A DNA stretch of 64,000 nt, from NCBI GenBank assembly GCA_021521415.1, contig JAIQDT010001116.1, positions 1 to 64,000 on the forward strand, given 5' to 3'. The position numbers and the translations under genes are program-made. Under the pieces are notes generated by a model, which was not told the DNA's origin, did not search any database, and was given only the letters and a program-made list of their open reading frames with translations. Positions 24,256-35,902 of this stretch are shown here, piece by piece (within the stretch, counting starts at the first letter, position 1; each line of letters opens with the position of its first letter). This DNA is from Bidens hawaiensis (lineage: Eukaryota > Streptophyta > Magnoliopsida > Asterales > Asteraceae).

Positions 24256-27200
24256 TTACATTGTTCGTACATGGCGCATGCCAATATCATGAACATGTTT
24301 CCTGAATGTTGCTGTGGGAAGTGCTTTTGTGAAAAGATCAGCTGAGTTGTTGCTGGACTGGACATATCTCATTTCAACCTGATTGTCTTTAATAAGGTCT
24401 CGAGTATACTCAAAGTATCTTGGTGGTATATGCTTTGTTCTGTCACTTTTGATATATCCTTCCTTCATTTGCGAGACACAAGCTGCATTATCTTCATAGA
24501 TAGGAGTTGGAATTCGATCTTTCTCTAGTCCACAAGAAATCAATATGTGTCGTGACATAGATCTTAACCATACACATTCTCTTGAAGCTTCATGCAATGC
24601 AATAACTTCAGCATGATTTGAAGATGTTGCAATGAGTGTTTGTTTCTGAGAACGCCATGAAATCGCAGTTCCTCCATTCTTAAATACATATCCAGTTTGA
24701 GATTTTGCTTTATGGGGATCAGATAAATAACCTGCATCTGCATAACCAACTAACCCTTCTTTTGAATCGTTAGGATAAAATAAACCTAAATCAACAGTTC
24801 CTTTTAAATACCGAAAAATATGTTTAATGCCATTCCAATGTCTTTTAGTAGGGGATGAACTGAATCTTGCCAATAAATTAACTGCAAAAGAAATGTCAGG
24901 TCTTGTACAGTTAGTAAGATACATAAGTGCTCCAATTGCACTGAGGTATGGTACTTCGGGACCAAGAATCTCTTCATAATCTTCGCAAGGACGAAATGGA
25001 TCATTGTCAACATTGAGTGATCTAACAACCATCGGTGTGCTTAAAGGATTTGCTTTGTCCATATTGAAACGTTTTAAGAGTTTCTCAGTATAAGTTGACT
25101 GATGCACAAGTATCCCATTATGCATATGCTCAATTTGTAAACCAAGACAATATTTAGTTTTTCCAAGATCTTTCATTTCGAATTCTTTCTTTAAAAGAGC
25201 AATTGCTTCATTAATTTCTTTTTGTGTCCCAATTAAATTTAGATCGTCAACATACACAGCTATGATCACATATCCTGATGTTGTCTTCTTGATGAAGACA
25301 CATGGACAAATAAGATTATTTGTGTATCCTTTGCTTATCAAATAATCACTCAAACGATTGTACCACATCCTTCCAGATTGTTTCAGTCCATACAAGGATC
25401 TTTGTAATTTGATGGAATACATTTCCTTAGGCTTTGAGCTTATTGCATCGGGGAGTTTAAATCCTTCGGGAATTTTCATATAGATGTCACTATCTAGTGA
25501 TCCATACAAGTAAGCTGTGACAACATCCATAAGGCGCATCTCTAAATTTTTAGAGACTGCTAAGCTGATTAAATATCTAAACGTAATAGCATCCATGACA
25601 GGAGAATACGTTTCTTCATAGTCAATTCCTGGCCTCTGAGAAAAACCTTGAGCTACAAGTCTTGCTTTATATCTTGTAACTTCATTTTTCTCATTTCGTT
25701 TTCTCACAAAAACCCATTTATATCCTACAGGTTTCATTGACTTTGGTGTAATGACAATAGGTCCAAAAACCTTTCGATTGTTTAGTGAGTTTAATTCAGC
25801 TTGCATAGCATCTTTCCATTTGTTCCAATCTTGTCGATTTTTACAATCATCTACAGATTTTGGTTCAGGGTCATCATTTTCTTCCATGATATCGCTTGCC
25901 ACAGAATAAGAAAATATATCATCAATATTTTCCATTTCATCTCGATCCCACATTATATGTGATTTACCATAGTTTATTGACAATTCTTTATTGGAATCAT
26001 TTATTTCTTCCTGAGGAAATGTTATATCATTTATTCTTTCCTGAGGGAAGGTTTTGTCAATCATTTCTTCCTTAGGGTCAGAATCCTTCTCAGAACCCTT
26101 TCTTTTTCGAGGATTTTTATCCTTTGAACCGATTGGCCTTCCACGTTTTAAACGTTTTTGAGATTCATGAGGTGCATTATTATGGTTTTGCTTGCTTGGA
26201 ATCTCAACTCGAGCTGGAGCATTAGCAGCTGGTATATGAGATTTAGTGACCCTGTTTATATCAGTAAATGCATCAGGTAACTGATTTGCAATTTCTTGTA
26301 GATGTATTATTTTTTGAACCTCTGTCTCACTTTGTTTTGATCTTGGGTCTAGGTGTAACAATGATGGCACACACCATGATATATCTCTTTCTTGCTTTTT
26401 CATTTCTCCCCCTAATGTCGGGAACATTGTCTCGTTAAAATGACAATCAACAAAACGTGCTGTAAATACATCACCTGTTAAAGGTTCAAGGTATCTTATG
26501 ATGGAAGATGTTTCATATCCAACATATATTCCCAACCTTCTTTGGGGACCCATTTTTGTGCGTTGTGGTGGTGCAATAGGAACATACACAGCACAACCAA
26601 AAATTCTAAGATGAGAGATATTTGGCTCATTTCCAGAAACAAGTTGTGTGGGAGAGTATTTATGATTTGCACTTGGTCTTACGCGGATTAATGATCCAGC
26701 ATGCATAATTGCATGACCCCAAATAGAAACAGGGAGTTTTGTCCTCATTATTAATGGTCTAGCTATTAGCCGTAGGCGTTTGATCAACGACTCGGCTAAG
26801 CCATTTTGTGTGTGTACATGAGCAACAGGGTGTTCTACAACAATCCCCACAGACATGCAATAATTATCAAAAGCATGTGATGTAAATTCTCCCGCATTAT
26901 CAAGCCTTACTCTTTTAATGGTATAATCCGGAAAATGTGCACGTAATTTGATAATTTGAGCAAGAAATTTTGCAAAAGCAACATTACGAGTCGATAATAA
27001 AGAGATATTAGACCATCTGCTGGATGCGTCTATTAAGACCATGAAGTATCTAAATGGTCCACATGGTGGATGAATTGGTCCACATATGTCACCTTGAATT
27101 CTTTCAAGAAACATTGGTGTTTCTTTATCGACTTTTAATGGCGAAGGCCTTGTAATTAATTTTCCAAGAGAACAAGATGTACATTGAGGCATTTTATCTA

Positions 27201-27756
27201 TTTTGTAGATCTTTTGACCTTTCAGTGGATGCACATGTGTATTTTCAATGATCCTTTTCATCATTGTGAATCCTGGATGGCCTAATCTGTCATGCCATAA
27301 GTTTATGATACCATAATCGCAACAATTTTCTTTGACTGCCATATGTGCTTGAGGCACATTTATATATATATAATGCAAACCAGAATGGAGCATTGGCAAT
27401 TTTTCCAATATTTGATCTTTGCTTATGATATGCAAATATTTTTCATTACTAACAGTCCTTGACTGAGTATTATATCCATTATGATATATGTTTCTGAAAC
27501 TCAACAAATTTCTTGTTGATTTTGGGGAAAATAAAACATTTTCTATTTTGAGTTTTGTACCATTTGGTAATGCTAAATTAGCTTTTCCCACTTCTTCTAT
27601 CAAGTTTGTAGGACCTGATATTGTATTGATGATCCCTTTTGTTGGTTTCAGTTTATAAAAATATTTTTTAGATCTAAGTATAGTATGCGTGGCTCCACTA
27701 TCCGCTATACATATATCTTCTTCATTTGTTTGATCTTGTGCTCCGGTGATTTTCAT
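24256..27756 (-). CDS. Copia pol polyprotein: protease, integrase, reverse transcriptase, RNase H
   Basis: An intact 1166-residue frame. In order: aspartic protease with DSG in IADSGATHTIL (about residue 18); integrase zinc finger with WHDRLGHPG and CTSCSLGK (about 155-195); integrase core with RLDNAGEF and a Glu in NGLAESL; reverse transcriptase with YVDD (about residue 835, plus-strand near 25250); and RNase H from GYADAGY to DNAACVSQMKEG near the C-terminus. INT before RT defines Ty1/copia. The length fits pol without gag. No gag lies in this frame. The Met at 27756 follows a pyrimidine-rich stretch ending in AG at 27764, so pol might be expressed from a spliced RNA. I found no lesion. Confidence 0.96.
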   Translation of the reverse strand: MKITGAQDQTNEEDICIADSGATHTILRSKKYFYKLKPTKGIINTISGPTNLIEEVGKANLALPNGTKLKIENVLFSPKSTRNLLSFRNIYHNGYNTQSRTVSNEKYLHIISKDQILEKLPMLHSGLHYIYINVPQAHMAVKENCCDYGIINLWHDRLGHPGFTMMKRIIENTHVHPLKGQKIYKIDKMPQCTSCSLGKLITRPSPLKVDKETPMFLERIQGDICGPIHPPCGPFRYFMVLIDASSRWSNISLLSTRNVAFAKFLAQIIKLRAHFPDYTIKRVRLDNAGEFTSHAFDNYCMSVGIVVEHPVAHVHTQNGLAESLIKRLRLIARPLIMRTKLPVSIWGHAIMHAGSLIRVRPSANHKYSPTQLVSGNEPNISHLRIFGCAVYVPIAPPQRTKMGPQRRLGIYVGYETSSIIRYLEPLTGDVFTARFVDCHFNETMFPTLGGEMKKQERDISWCVPSLLHLDPRSKQSETEVQKIIHLQEIANQLPDAFTDINRVTKSHIPAANAPARVEIPSKQNHNNAPHESQKRLKRGRPIGSKDKNPRKRKGSEKDSDPKEEMIDKTFPQERINDITFPQEEINDSNKELSINYGKSHIMWDRDEMENIDDIFSYSVASDIMEENDDPEPKSVDDCKNRQDWNKWKDAMQAELNSLNNRKVFGPIVITPKSMKPVGYKWVFVRKRNEKNEVTRYKARLVAQGFSQRPGIDYEETYSPVMDAITFRYLISLAVSKNLEMRLMDVVTAYLYGSLDSDIYMKIPEGFKLPDAISSKPKEMYSIKLQRSLYGLKQSGRMWYNRLSDYLISKGYTNNLICPCVFIKKTTSGYVIIAVYVDDLNLIGTQKEINEAIALLKKEFEMKDLGKTKYCLGLQIEHMHNGILVHQSTYTEKLLKRFNMDKANPLSTPMVVRSLNVDNDPFRPCEDYEEILGPEVPYLSAIGALMYLTNCTRPDISFAVNLLARFSSSPTKRHWNGIKHIFRYLKGTVDLGLFYPNDSKEGLVGYADAGYLSDPHKAKSQTGYVFKNGGTAISWRSQKQTLIATSSNHAEVIALHEASRECVWLRSMSRHILISCGLEKDRIPTPIYEDNAACVSQMKEGYIKSDRTKHIPPRYFEYTRDLIKDNQVEMRYVQSSNNSADLFTKALPTATFRKHVHDIGMRHVRTM

Positions 27757-27935
27757 TTTAAATCTTGAAAAATATTAAGAAAAAAAATAAGTGTATAACG
27801 AAGACATATGATATTTTAATAAGAACTTTATTTAATTGAAACACAAGTAGTACATGAAAGAGGAACTACATAATTAAAGATAATGAGAACACACTTAATA
27901 ACTGCATCTAATTATAGTAGTCAAGCAACTTTGTT
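27757..27935 (-). other. Gag-pol spacer of the copia element
   Basis: About 180 bp of AT-rich DNA separates the gag stop from the pol start, and the two frames differ. On the minus strand a pyrimidine-rich run, TTTTTTTTCTTAATATTTTT, precedes CAAG just upstream of the pol Met and resembles a 3' splice site. Confidence 0.6.
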
Positions 27936-29030
27936 TCAAAGTTCTACCCCAAAGTCTTCAACGCTCAGCTCAGCATTGATATTATTAAAGTTATCAACAT
28001 GGTTCACTTCTTTCTCTTGTCCTTTTAGAGAGGCTTGGTACAGTTCACACAGATGTGGAGCTGTGCGACAAGCCTTTGCCCAGTGGTTTGTACTTCCACA
28101 TCTAAAACATGAAGTGCCATTGTTTTCGGACCTACCAGCTTCATTCCATTTATTTTGGTGGTTGGAATTGGTATTGTGTGGGACATGATAATTATTGGCT
28201 CTCTGGTTACGACCACGACCAAGGCCACGACCATGACCGTAAGAGTTATTGTTCCATTTGAATGGATGCTTACGATCATTAAAATGCCTTTTGTCAAAAT
28301 GACCACGTCCACGTCCACGGCCTCGTCCTCGACTTTGTTCCCATTTATGATCAGAATTTTTATGAGAACTTTTGTGAGCAACATGTGCTTCTGGTATTGC
28401 TAATGAACCCGTGGGACGACATTGATGATTTTTCATCAATAATTCATTATTTTTCTCTGCTACAAGGAGTAATGCATTTAGATCAGAGTATCTCTTAAAA
28501 TTCTGCAAACGATAATGTGTTTGCAAGTTTATATTTGATGCATGAAACGTGGAGAAAGTTTTCTCTAACTTTCCTTCCTCTGTTACGGGATACCCACAAA
28601 ATTCTAGCTTTGAACAAATTCGGTATAAAGCAGAGGTGTAATCATTTACCCTCTTAAAATCTTGGAACCTAAGACTGTTCCATTCATCTCTAGAAGTAGG
28701 AAGTAAAACTTCCTTTAGATGACCGAATCTGCTTTTCAAATCTTCCCATATCATATATGGGTTATCATAATTAAAATACTCATGCTGTAGTAATTCATCA
28801 ATATGTTTATGGATGAAAACATCAGCTCTTGCTTTATCCTGGTCAGAGCAATCATTGTATTCTTGGATTGCGTCTAACACATCCATAGATTTTAAATGTC
28901 TTTTGACATTTGCTGTCCAAGACATATAATTTTCTCCAGAAATGTTGAGTGCAGGGAATTCGAGTTTTGCTATATTTGACATTTTGTTGCTAAACATAAT
29001 AAGATAAATATTAGAATCCATATATATCAA
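27936..29030 (-). CDS. Copia gag (capsid and nucleocapsid)
   Basis: A 364-residue open frame. The likely start is the internal Met at about 28982 (MSNIAKLEFPALN), because the N-terminal motif of copia gag (LEFPALNISGENYMSW) follows directly. The capsid region spans roughly residues 20-220. An Arg/Gly-rich stretch, RGRGRGRGRGHFDKR, follows, then one CCHC zinc knuckle, CFRCGSTNHWAKAC, at plus-strand 28068-28112, the nucleic-acid-binding element. After about 45 more residues the frame closes. It has its own stop codon and does not continue into protease, unlike the single ORF of most plant copia elements. Confidence 0.95.
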   Translation of the reverse strand: MIYMDSNIYLIMFSNKMSNIAKLEFPALNISGENYMSWTANVKRHLKSMDVLDAIQEYNDCSDQDKARADVFIHKHIDELLQHEYFNYDNPYMIWEDLKSRFGHLKEVLLPTSRDEWNSLRFQDFKRVNDYTSALYRICSKLEFCGYPVTEEGKLEKTFSTFHASNINLQTHYRLQNFKRYSDLNALLLVAEKNNELLMKNHQCRPTGSLAIPEAHVAHKSSHKNSDHKWEQSRGRGRGRGRGHFDKRHFNDRKHPFKWNNNSYGHGRGLGRGRNQRANNYHVPHNTNSNHQNKWNEAGRSENNGTSCFRCGSTNHWAKACRTAPHLCELYQASLKGQEKEVNHVDNFNNINAELSVEDFGVEL

Positions 29031-29693
29031 TCAACAATGAGATACAATACATTGGTAGAGCTATAAACATATAAAAGAAAAAGAAAATGCCGAAATCTTC
29101 AGATGGGAGATTAAAAATTAGAATGAGAAGTAGTATAAGCATTATAGTGACCAACAGTAAAACCGGGTGAATCATTTTGAGAACTTTATCTTGGATAAAT
29201 TTAATAAGAAGAATGTTTGTTGTAAATGAAATGGGGTTAATGATTGGTTATTTATAGTGAAAATTTATAACCTTTTACAACGGTTATATTACCGTTTATA
29301 ACGGTAACATTACCGTTTGTGTGTATATATATAATATATAATATTAATTATTTTAAAGTAAGATAATAAATAAGATATTAAATACAGATTATTTTATAAA
29401 ATATATATAATTAGTATGCACAATAATAAGAATAGAATTGTTAGTGTAAATAAATCTAACTTCTAAATGAGATATTAGTGTGCATATATAAATAAAAGTT
29501 AGAATAGTTATCAAATTTTAATAACAATGTTTATACACATTATTGCTATTACTCAGTATATTAGTTAGTATATGTATATGCATAGATATATATCTAATAT
29601 ACATAATTAAAGAAGTGTTTATGATGCTTATGTAGATACCTTTGTGTCTATTACCTTTCTTGGTTAGGATATAAGCGGCTCGTGCTGATAACG
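29031..29693 (-). promoter_or_regulatory. 5' leader of the copia element, with primer-binding region
   Basis: About 660 bp lie between the 5' LTR and gag. On the minus strand the LTR end is followed by CGTTATCAGCACGAGCCGCT. This does not begin with the TGG of a site pairing to a tRNA 3' end. A partial resemblance to a tRNA anticodon arm would fit half-tRNA priming as in Drosophila copia, but I cannot confirm the tRNA. Confidence 0.5.
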
Positions 29694-29953
29694 TGTTATG
29701 ATATTAGCCCTAATTATAACAATATTTTCGAAGTAATAACTGAACTAAGAAATATGCTGAGTAAACAATATGATATCTTTTTTACTTCTGGATATCAACC
29801 TTCGTTCAAATCATTCTATTTATAATGCAAAAACTACTGTGCAAAAGTACTATTTAAGGAGACAAACGAAATATAATTGGTGCATATAAAAATATAGTTG
29901 GTGAAGTCATGGTGTCATACAAATAATAGTGTCGGTGTCGGTAATTCATAACA
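29694..29953 (-). repeat. 5' LTR of the young copia element
   Basis: 260 bp. It differs from the 3' LTR at two visible sites (atgctgag versus atgttgag, and acttctgg versus acttttgg). A TATA-like ATTATAAATAG lies on the minus strand near 29815-29825. Confidence 0.96.
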
Positions 29954-29958
29954 CATAT

Positions 29959-30792
29959 TTATTTTTCAATTTTCCTCTATATTTACACAAAAATTCATGT
30001 AAATTTGTTGTATTTGGTACTTATTTTAGTTGTTTGTAATTTTAAAGGCCTAGACGTCAAGCGCGACAAGAAATGACGAAAAAATGGCATTTGTGATGAA
30101 AATTTGATCATGCCCATAGAGTAGACGCCCGTGCTAGAAGACATGCACCCCCCCCCCCATGTGTGAGCCAAGAGTGCTAGAATGAAACTAGTACACTAAA
30201 TCCAAACAGTTTAAAAAATTCAAAACCCGAAGTTTTGTTTATTGGTTCGGTTTCAAAACCGGCCCTAACCAAAATTTACGTACCCCTATACTCAAACCAA
30301 TAGACATGAAATTCGTTTTTGTATCAACATTAATTAAAAGGTTTTTATTCAAGTTTATTAGTTCATCTTTTATTTCTTTAAAGTTATATAAAATAACTTG
30401 AATCCCTTTTTTAAATTATTATTATTCTTATTGACTGATTTTACTAATTTCCCCTTTTAACCTACATCATATTTATCAAGTAATTCCATGTAAGCGGGCT
30501 AAGATATCCTACACAGTATTTAAAATTTAGGAAATGTATACGTAAGCAATAAATTATAAAATATAACATAATGTTGAGTAATATGACATAATTTCAAGTA
30601 AAAAAGACAATGATGAAAATAAATAAAAAACATAATGATAATAGAAAGACACAACGATATTAACAAAAAAAAATTCAAAAGTCTACAAGCTAAAAATCAC
30701 CAGAGAAAATCTAATATCGTAGAGTGTGACGCTACTAGTTTGAGTTCAATCAATGTCCGTTTTTTTAAGATGTAATGGTAGTTTGACGCTAC
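29959..30792. other. AT-rich intergenic DNA
   Basis: No gene is visible. It ends at the 5' truncation point of the gypsy element, where the phrase tgacgctacta occurs at about 30727 and again at about 30784. Confidence 0.5.
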
Positions 30793-32336
30793 TATGTGAG
30801 ATCGTATATCATGAAGGGAAAGCCAACGTAGTGGCTGACGCCTTAAGTAGAAAAGAACATGAGAAGCCAAAGGGAGTTCGAGCTCTCAGACTAGAACTTA
30901 AAGTTGATTTAGCTAGTCAGATCAAAGAAGCTCAGAAGTTGGCACTAGAAGAAGGAAATATTAAAGCTGAAAAAGAAAATGGTACAATCGATCAGTTGAT
31001 TAAAGGAAATGACGAAATCCTTAGACTTGGTACTAGGATTTGGGTACCAATGGTCAGAAGTCTAAGAGATAAGATTTTAGAAGAAGCACACAAGTCAAAG
31101 TACATGATGCATCCGGGAAGCGACAAGATGTATCATAATCTAAAAGATGATTATTGGTGGATCGGGATGAAGAAAGACATTGCTTTGTATGTAGCTAAAT
31201 GCCTGACGTGTTCAAAAGTGAAATCTGAACATCAAAAGCCGTTAGGATTACTACAACAACCGGAAATCCCGATATGGAAATGGGATATGATAACTATGGA
31301 TTTCATCATGAAGTTACCGAAAACTTCACGCCAAAATGATGCAATCTGGGTTATTGTAGATAGACTTACCAAGTCTACCCGTTTTATTCCAATTCAAGAA
31401 ACGTATAGTATGGATAAGTTAGCACACTTATACGTCGAAAACATAGTATTCTTACATGGTGTGCCGTTATCCATCATATCCGATAGAGATAGTCGTTTCA
31501 CTTCAAATTTTTGGTCAAGTTTTCAAAAGGCTATGGGGACTCGATTAAACCTAAGTACAGCTTATCATCCCCAAACTGATGGCCAAAGTGAACGAACAAT
31601 TCAAACCTTGGAAGATATGCTTCGTGCATGTGTTATCGACTTAGAAGAAAGTTGGGACACTCATCTTACACTGATGGAATTCTCGTACAATAATAGTTAT
31701 GATACGAGTATCCAAGCAGCACCATTTGAAGCATTATATGGAATAAAGTGTAGAACACCTGTATGTTGGTCAGAAACAGGTGATAGTCAGTTGTCAGGAC
31801 CTGAAATTGTTCAAAGAACCACTGATCAAGTTATACAAATTCGAGAACGATTAAAGGCAGCAAGAGATAGACAAAAGAGCTATGCGAACGTTCGTCGCAA
31901 GCCATTAGAGTTTAAAGAAGGCGATAGAGTTTTATTAAAAGTGTCGCCTTGGAAAGGTGTAGTAAGATTCGGGAAGAAAGGAAAACTGAGTCCAAGATTC
32001 GTTGGACCATTTAAGATACTTGAAAAAATTGGACCAGTTGCTTATCGGCTAGAGTTACCCGATGAAATGAAAGGCATTCATGATGTGTTTCACTTATCCA
32101 ATCTACGCAAGTGTTTAGCCGACGAAACCCTTGCAATGCCATTGAAAGATGTTAAGATCAATGAAAAGCTTAAGTTTGTGGAACAACCTATTCAAATAGA
32201 AGATAGCATGATCAAGTTTCTCAAACACAAACGACTCAAGCTCGTGAAAGTCAAATGGGATTCAAGACGAGGACCCGAGTATACGTGGGAACTCGAGTCA
32301 GAAATGAAGAAAAAGTATCCCAATCTATTCCAATAA
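30793..32336 (+). pseudogene. 3' part of gypsy pol: RNase H end, integrase, chromodomain
   Basis: Homology starts abruptly at about 30793 with the tail of RNase H ([16 protein letters not shown]). The integrase zinc finger follows (H-H with CLTCSKVK), then the catalytic core with Asp in MDFIMKL, Asp in SDRDSRF and Glu in DGQSERT, then the [10 protein letters not shown]...YRLELP C-terminal domain. The last 50 residues ([15 protein letters not shown]) look like a chromodomain, which in chromoviruses directs integration to heterochromatin. The remaining frame has no stops up to 32336. The Met at 30753 lies in unrelated flanking sequence, so it is not the true start. Confidence 0.92.
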
Positions 32337-32372
32337 ATCTCGAGGACGAGATTATTCAAAAGGTGGGGAGGA

Positions 32373-34120
32373 TGTAACACCACGTCCCTAACCCTCTTTA
32401 ATTTAAGCTTAAAAGTACTAACTTAGGAAGTACATGGACCAAAAGTACAAATTCTGAAACTTTGTTCCCATCGCGATACGCGACGGGGTAACAATCAACC
32501 CATCGCGTAGCGCGATGGGCTTGGTGAATCACCGGACACGTGTTGAAACCGTGTCGACACGTGGCACAATATGACAGGCCACGTGTCACCGGCAGATAAG
32601 GCGGCGTCTTTTTGCGGCGTCGCGATACGCGATAGGTCACAAGGAACCCATCGCGTATCGCGATAGGGTACTGAATCAGCCTATAAAAGGGGGTGACGGG
32701 TATTGAGTTCTCCTCATCCCATTTCACCTCCACTTTCACATAGTTAACATCGAAAGGCATGCCCGGTTGTCGTAGTAAGCCGACGTGCTGTTTTCTCGTA
32801 ATACGCGCAAGAAACGAAGTTGGAATTAAGCTAGCAATCACATAAACAAGTAGATCAAGTCCTGCCTTATCGTGTTATCAATCTAAGCATCCGAATTAAG
32901 GTAGGAGTTATGTTTAAGTTATTTGAATTATAGCTTAGACTATCAATCGAGGCTAGGCCCTTTAACATTGATCGTATTTTACAAACATTCATTTACAATC
33001 ATGTTTTCATAAAACGTTACTTCATGATGAAGTAATGTTAAACAAAAGAGATATTTTGACGGGCATGTAGTAACTGGAAGGGGGATATCATTAGTAGTAA
33101 GTTTCTTGCCTAAGGAAAAGTAATTCGCATAAATCCCAATCAACCGAGGGACCCGTTTACTTACCTGGAGAAACTTACCAACGTGATAGAACCTATTAGG
33201 CCAAAGCATGCTATATCAAACGTCACATAAAACTAAGTGTTTTCATTCACGATCAAAGATAAACGATTTCAAGGTTAAGCGTACAATCATAGCTTAACAT
33301 CATTCAAAACATTCATACGAACCTATTTATGTATAGGTTAATATCATTCACAGTCGATCAATCAATCAGTCAAGGTTTACAACACCGACGGGTACAGGTG
33401 AATACGTTCAAACCTTTTCAATCAGTCAAAACATATTTATACTCAATGAGACGAACGGGTGTTTTGTCTTACCAAGTCAATCAATGTCTACATGAGATCG
33501 AGCAATCTCTAAAACGCTATAATACAAAGTAGAGAATAATATCAACTCAGACCGAATACGCATGTGTCTGGATCCAAACATAACTGTTAAAGCTTAATCA
33601 ATCAATCAAAGGCAATGAAGCCACGAGCTTAAACGGTCATGACCAGTTCTCAGTTTAGGGCCGTTTGGCTCGGGGAATACCGTTGTGTGTCTAGGGCAGT
33701 GGTACATATACCGGAAGTAGAATGCTTCCGCTGAGATTGTCAAGAAAACTACATTTGTATTATATTGTCATTCAAAATGTTTTATTGAGTCATACGTGTT
33801 CACCAGCATATAGCTGACGTATTTTTCCAACCCATTGCAGGTAATTAAGCGTAAGTAGCGTTAGCAAGGATTGAAGTCTTATTGAAGATAGAAGCGCGTA
33901 CAAGATGGCTCCACTTTTGATATTAAGTCCTTGTAATATGAAAACATATATTTTGTAAACTAATACTCGGGTATTTAATTCTCGAGTAAATTTTCAATGT
34001 AAATTAATATTATATTCAACCTAAAGTTTTTCGCTAAAATTAATCCATAAACTCTGATATATTTACAAAACAGGTACCAACTTGTGGTCACACATCTAGG
34101 CCCTAAGTCGAGGTGTGACA
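32373..34120 (+). repeat. 3' LTR of the truncated chromovirus, about 1.75 kb
   Basis: Bounded by TGTAACACC and GGTGTGACA, near-perfect inverted ends. The U3 region carries two CG-rich inverted blocks (32467-32520 and 32618-32669) and a TATA box, CTATAAAAGGG, at about 32681. The 5' LTR is missing, so no age can be estimated. Confidence 0.87.
32681..32691 (+). promoter_or_regulatory. TATA box of the chromovirus LTR
   Basis: CTATAAAAGGG lies about 310 bp inside the LTR, just downstream of the second CG-rich inverted block. Confidence 0.6.
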
Positions 34121-34913
34121 TCAAAGTCCTCAATCGTTAACCCGAAACAATAAACTAATTTTAAAGAAAATGTTCAAAACTCATTTTGATAGCATTTTGA
34201 ATTGAACCAAAATTGATATTTTTTTATTAATAACACGAAATCATTTTGGTTATAAGTTTATAACATGGGCACCAATATTCTTACACTGGAAGGTCGACAA
34301 AAATAAACACGTCGTGATCGTATGCTAGAAATTTATTAAAATGTATTATATTCAAAGATATATATGAAAAACAAAGAAAAAGTATATAGATGATTATATG
34401 GGTAAACTTAAGGGGATGGATAAGTAATTATTAATTAAATTTACAAAAGTTAATTATAGTTGATGGGTTAAATTTGTAATTATATTTTAGGTTTATAATT
34501 GCATATTTGAGTTGTACTCTTATGCTTAATTGACTTGTACATTATAATTAACAACTCAAAATAAAACAAAATTTACATTGAAACGTCAACAAAAATAAGC
34601 ATATTGCAATAGTAAGTTTGTTTTTGTTTTAAACACAATTTATTAAAAGATATTGAAGAAATAAAAAATGTAAATGAATTTGTCAATTAAATGTGTAAAG
34701 ATAGAGGTTTTATGTATAACTACTTCAAAAATTAACAAAGTTGTATTAAAGTTGAAGGATCATTTTTGTAACTATTTTTAAATTAAATATTCTTAACCGT
34801 ACATGATGTCAAAAATACCATATTGCCCTCAAATTTTTAAAATTTAATGCATTAGTGATTGTATTTTATGCAAAAGTGATTGTACCTCTTAAAATTTAAG
34901 AGGTCATTCACTC

Positions 34914-34969
<56 letters not shown>

Positions 34970-35863
34970 ACACACAAACTATTATTAAAATAATAAAACA
35001 ACAAACCAAGCTGGCGAGAACAAGACCCCCCCCCCTGCTGCCCCATTTATCGTCGGGGGGGGGGGGGGGTTCCACCCCTCATCATTTGTCATCCATAATG
35101 CATGGCCTTAGTGACAATATCAACTTTCAGTTTTGTTACAATGCTAAGATATTAACTCCGTTAGTATTTAGTCCATGGTTATAGATAAGATTTTTTTTTT
35201 GGTTGAGTGAAGAGATTATATTACCCCTTATTTTAAAAATAAAAATAAAATTTTAAAAAATGAGTAACTTAATTTAAAACAATATTGAAACTGATAACAT
35301 TTATGGGTGAACAAGTTAACCGTCATAACCGATAATTGAACCATATCTGACATAACCAACCGATTTAACTGATAACTGACATAACCGGTGGGTCAGCTTG
35401 ATGAGTTTTTTAAAACTATTAAATGTGAGTCGATTTGGTTAATGAATATTTCAAACCGATCGCCTACTTCATAAGATTTTCAACTTTGTGTAGTACAATT
35501 AGAAGACGTTGATAATTTGGAGAAAAATGAATGTAATAAACTAATAATATGATTTTAATGCACTTTTTTTTGTTTTGGTTCAACGTTTGTTGTTGAATTA
35601 ACTTGAATTTCATTGTTCAGTTATATGAATACCATTTTATTTGACTATTTGGTATTAAGATTATGGGTTATATATTTCGTTGGACTATGTCAAGTCATTC
35701 TTTTTTGTAATGGCAAAATTTGAGACCAAACTTTTAGGCCTAGTTAGACTCTTTTGATCATGGTTAATTGACCCATACTCGACTAGCTATAATCTTCAAA
35801 ACTGATTAACCGAAACTGTCATAACTGGTCATGTACTTATGTTGTGTGCTTGCCGTATGAAAA

Positions 35864-35902
<39 letters not shown>

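Larger units (their letters stand above)
23850..29953 (-). mobile_element. Young, apparently complete Ty1/copia retrotransposon
   Basis: Two 260-bp LTRs (23850-24109 and 29694-29953) start TGTTATGATATT and end AATTCATAACA. By eye they differ at two positions. A perfect 5-bp target duplication CATAT flanks the element (23845-23849 and 29954-29958). Gag (29030-27936) and pol (27756-24256) are both open. The polypurine tract CCAAGGGGGAG lies next to the 3' LTR. The near-identical LTRs indicate recent insertion. Confidence 0.97.
30793..34120 (+). mobile_element. 5'-truncated chromovirus (Ty3/gypsy, Tekay/Del-like) with 3' LTR
   Basis: Only the C-terminal half of pol and the 3' LTR remain. A polypurine stretch, AAAAGGTGGGGAGGA, precedes the LTR start TGTAACACC at 32373. 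The LTR ends GGTGTGACA at 34120. No gag, protease or reverse transcriptase lies upstream. Confidence 0.88.

Noticed and set aside
30753..30792. Met at 30753 as start of the gypsy protein
   Set aside because: The first residues are flanking DNA; the element is 5'-truncated at about 30793.
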